Below are positions 6,503 to 7,651 of a stretch of 7,651 bases of DNA, one piece after another. The stretch comes from an uncultured Elusimicrobia bacterium. Lineage in GTDB: Bacteria; Elusimicrobiota; Elusimicrobia; UBA1565; UBA9628. The stretch covers positions 1-7,651 of the forward strand of contig CAIQSZ010000003.1 of NCBI GenBank assembly GCA_903874575.1. The letters run 5' to 3'. Made by a program: the position numbers and the translations under genes. Position 1 is the stretch's first letter. Each line of letters opens with the position of its first letter. Below the pieces are notes generated by a model that was not told where the DNA came from, ran no database searches, and saw only the letters and a list, made by a program, of their open reading frames with translations.

Positions 6503-7551
6503 GACGGCTTTCCCCCGAACACTTTCTTCTCGACGAACTCGCCCAGGCGGTCCTGCTCGATGCGCGCGTTGATGGCGGCGACGCCGATCTGGTTCTCGAT
6601 GAAGTCGCAGCCGACGGCGTTGTCCGTGGCCGGCCCGGAGATGACGTGGACGTCGCGCTTGAAGCGGCCGCGGATCAGCTCGACGGCGCCCCACGCGGAG
6701 ACGGGGTCGTTGGCGCACATCAGGTGGGCCGAGGCGGCGTTCATCAGTTCCTCGTCGTGCAGGATCTCCTGGACGCCGTACTCGCCGAGGATGCCGTCGC
6801 CCAGTTCGATGACCAGGACGTCGGGCTCCTCCTTGTTGAGCGCGTTGATCAGTCCCTTCGCGACGGGCACGGAGACCTTCCCGGTCGTGGAGACCACGCC
6901 GGCGTCGTTGAAGGAAAGGCTTTTCACCGCGCCGCGGTCCACCATGCTCAACGTGTCGCGCAGGAGGCTGACGCCGGTGAGCTTGGCGCCGCACACGCGG
7001 TAGCCCTTGCGCGCGAGGAAGCGGATGACCTCGCCGCAGGCGAAGGTCTTGCCCGCGTTCATGCAGGTGCCCGCGACGTAGACGATGGGCGCGCTCTTTT
7101 CGAGCGTCTGCGACCAGGGGACGGCGCCGTCCTTGATGTTGGCGGGGACGCCGACGCGCTCGCCCAGGTGGGGGAAGTGCAGTATCTGGCCCAGGACCTC
7201 GGCCTGCAGGGGCTTGCCCAGCTCCAGGTTCACCGAGGTGCAGCGCCCGACGACGCCGCCCAGGTTCAGGACGTCGAGCCGGTCGCCCACCTTCACGCTG
7301 GCGGGCACCACGCCGGCGTACCCGCGCAGGGCGCGGCGCGAGCCCAGCACGGCGGCGATCACGTCGCCGTCGTTGAGGCCGATCATGCGTCCGTGCACGT
7401 CCTCGACCTGGTTGTAGACGGTCTTCTTGCCGTGAATGCGCACGGCCAGGACCATGCCTTCCTCCGCGGCGATCTCATCGTCGAGGAGGACCTCGCGGGG
7501 GATGCGCGCGTTGCGCGTGACGGAGGCGATCTTGTCGAGCGTGACCTTCAT
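6499..7551 (-). CDS. Unrecognised BioD/CobB-like P-loop NTPase embedded in the arginine operon
   Basis: I do not recognise a named family with certainty. The 350-residue protein has two parts. Residues 1-150 look like a strand-rich N-terminal domain with repeated glycine/valine turns (GDVIAAVLG at 62-70, VGDRLDVLNLGGVVG at 88-102). From 155 on there is a P-loop domain: Walker A GTCMNAGKT (161-169) after a hydrophobic strand (IVYVA), AKLTG (189-193), a Walker-B-like VLVIELGDGILGEYG (245-259), and CANDP (279-283). The layout resembles SIMIBI NTPases such as dethiobiotin synthetase, MobB, CobB and DUF1611 proteins. There is no signal peptide or membrane segment, so it is probably cytoplasmic. 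It overlaps argG by ATGA upstream and argC by ATGA downstream, so it is co-translated with pathway enzymes. No N-acylglutamate synthase is visible, and this gene could supply that step or regulate the pathway; both ideas are inference. Start chosen at the overlapping ATG with a weak GGGAAG site 8 bases away. Coding is certain, function is not. Confidence 0.88.
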   Translation of the reverse strand: MKVTLDKIASVTRNARIPREVLLDDEIAAEEGMVLAVRIHGKKTVYNQVEDVHGRMIGLNDGDVIAAVLGSRRALRGYAGVVPASVKVGDRLDVLNLGGVVGRCTSVNLELGKPLQAEVLGQILHFPHLGERVGVPANIKDGAVPWSQTLEKSAPIVYVAGTCMNAGKTFACGEVIRFLARKGYRVCGAKLTGVSLLRDTLSMVDRGAVKSLSFNDAGVVSTTGKVSVPVAKGLINALNKEEPDVLVIELGDGILGEYGVQEILHDEELMNAASAHLMCANDPVSAWGAVELIRGRFKRDVHVISGPATDNAVGCDFIENQIGVAAINARIEQDRLGEFVEKKVFGGKPS

Positions 7552-7651
7552 GAGGACGTCTTCCCGCCGCGCGCCCGCGCGGCGAGCGTCATCGGCAGGG
7601 CGTGGAGCTTGGCGAAGCCCGCGGCCTCGGGGCCGGTCCACAGTCGGGTCG
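7548..7651 (-). CDS. argG: Argininosuccinate synthase, C-terminal 33 codons only
   Basis: Only the end of a gene entering from beyond base 7651 is present. One frame reads 33 codons to a TGA that overlaps the start of the P-loop gene by ATGA. The stretch WTGPEAAGFAKLHALP resembles the C-terminal tail of argininosuccinate synthase, where a W-T-x-x-D/E-x-x-GF-x-K/R-L pattern precedes the terminal helix, especially in Bacteroidota-type proteins. Argininosuccinate synthase joins citrulline and aspartate with ATP and is the one citrulline-to-arginine enzyme otherwise absent from this set, so context supports the call. Thirty-three residues are too few for certainty; extending the sequence upstream should reveal the ATP pyrophosphatase signature. 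Confidence 0.75.
   Translation of the reverse strand, partial: TRLWTGPEAAGFAKLHALPMTLAARARGGKTSS

Noticed and set aside
5480..7003. A 507-codon open frame on the plus strand antisense to argC and part of the NTPase gene
   Set aside because: It lies opposite genes with full family motifs, its translation is low-complexity (Arg/Ala/Gly-rich) with no recognisable motif, and long antisense frames are expected in very GC-rich coding DNA.
6499..7641. A 380-codon version of the NTPase starting about 90 bases upstream
   Set aside because: The extra 30 residues are Arg/Ala-rich and overlap the argG C-terminus in another frame. The ATG at 7551 gives the same ATGA overlap as the neighbouring genes.
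1..7651. Search for tRNA, rRNA, CRISPR arrays, insertion sequences, direct repeats, promoters and terminators
   Set aside because: The window is fully occupied by overlapping genes. No repeated units, cloverleaf-like segments or transposase motifs were seen, and no stretch over a few bases lies outside a gene.

Overview
This window is a stretch of one arginine-biosynthesis operon, read entirely on the minus strand from the high coordinates to the low ones. In transcription order it holds the last 33 codons of argG (argininosuccinate synthase), an unrecognised P-loop NTPase of 350 codons, argC, argD, a knotted N-acylornithine carbamoyltransferase (argF'), argB, an M20-family deacylase (argE-type), and argH (argininosuccinate lyase), which runs off the window at base 1. 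There is no intergenic DNA. All seven gene junctions are 4-base stop/start overlaps, six ATGA and one GTGA, so no internal promoter, terminator, RNA gene, repeat or mobile element was found. The operon promoter and any leader lie beyond base 7651.

Pathway logic: N-acylglutamate is phosphorylated (ArgB), reduced (ArgC) and transaminated (ArgD) to N-acylornithine. The carbamoyltransferase acts on the still-acylated ornithine, the M20 enzyme then frees citrulline, and ArgG and ArgH convert citrulline to arginine. This is the 'acylcitrulline' route known from Xanthomonas (acetyl) and Bacteroides (succinyl), not the classical route through free ornithine. The carbamoyltransferase has Ala at the single position known to separate acetylornithine (Glu) from succinylornithine (Pro) enzymes, and Val where the Xanthomonas enzyme has its carboxylated lysine. 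Both point to a succinylornithine-type enzyme.

The gene that does not fit is the one between argG and argC: a BioD/CobB-like (SIMIBI-class) P-loop protein with a separate N-terminal domain and no obvious arginine role. The first enzyme of the pathway, N-acylglutamate synthase, is not visible in the window. That makes this gene a candidate for the missing step or for an accessory or regulatory function. This is a hypothesis, not an assignment.

Organism: the DNA is very GC-rich (about 70% by eye) with G/C strongly favoured at third codon positions. Gene order (argG-C-D-F'-B-E-H) and several protein details (ArgH N-terminus, ArgC His region, ArgG C-terminus, succinyl-type ArgF') resemble Bacteroidota, whereas the composition does not resemble typical Bacteroidota. 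A GC-rich member of Bacteroidota or a related phylum, or another deep lineage such as Elusimicrobiota, would fit. The sequence alone does not decide this.
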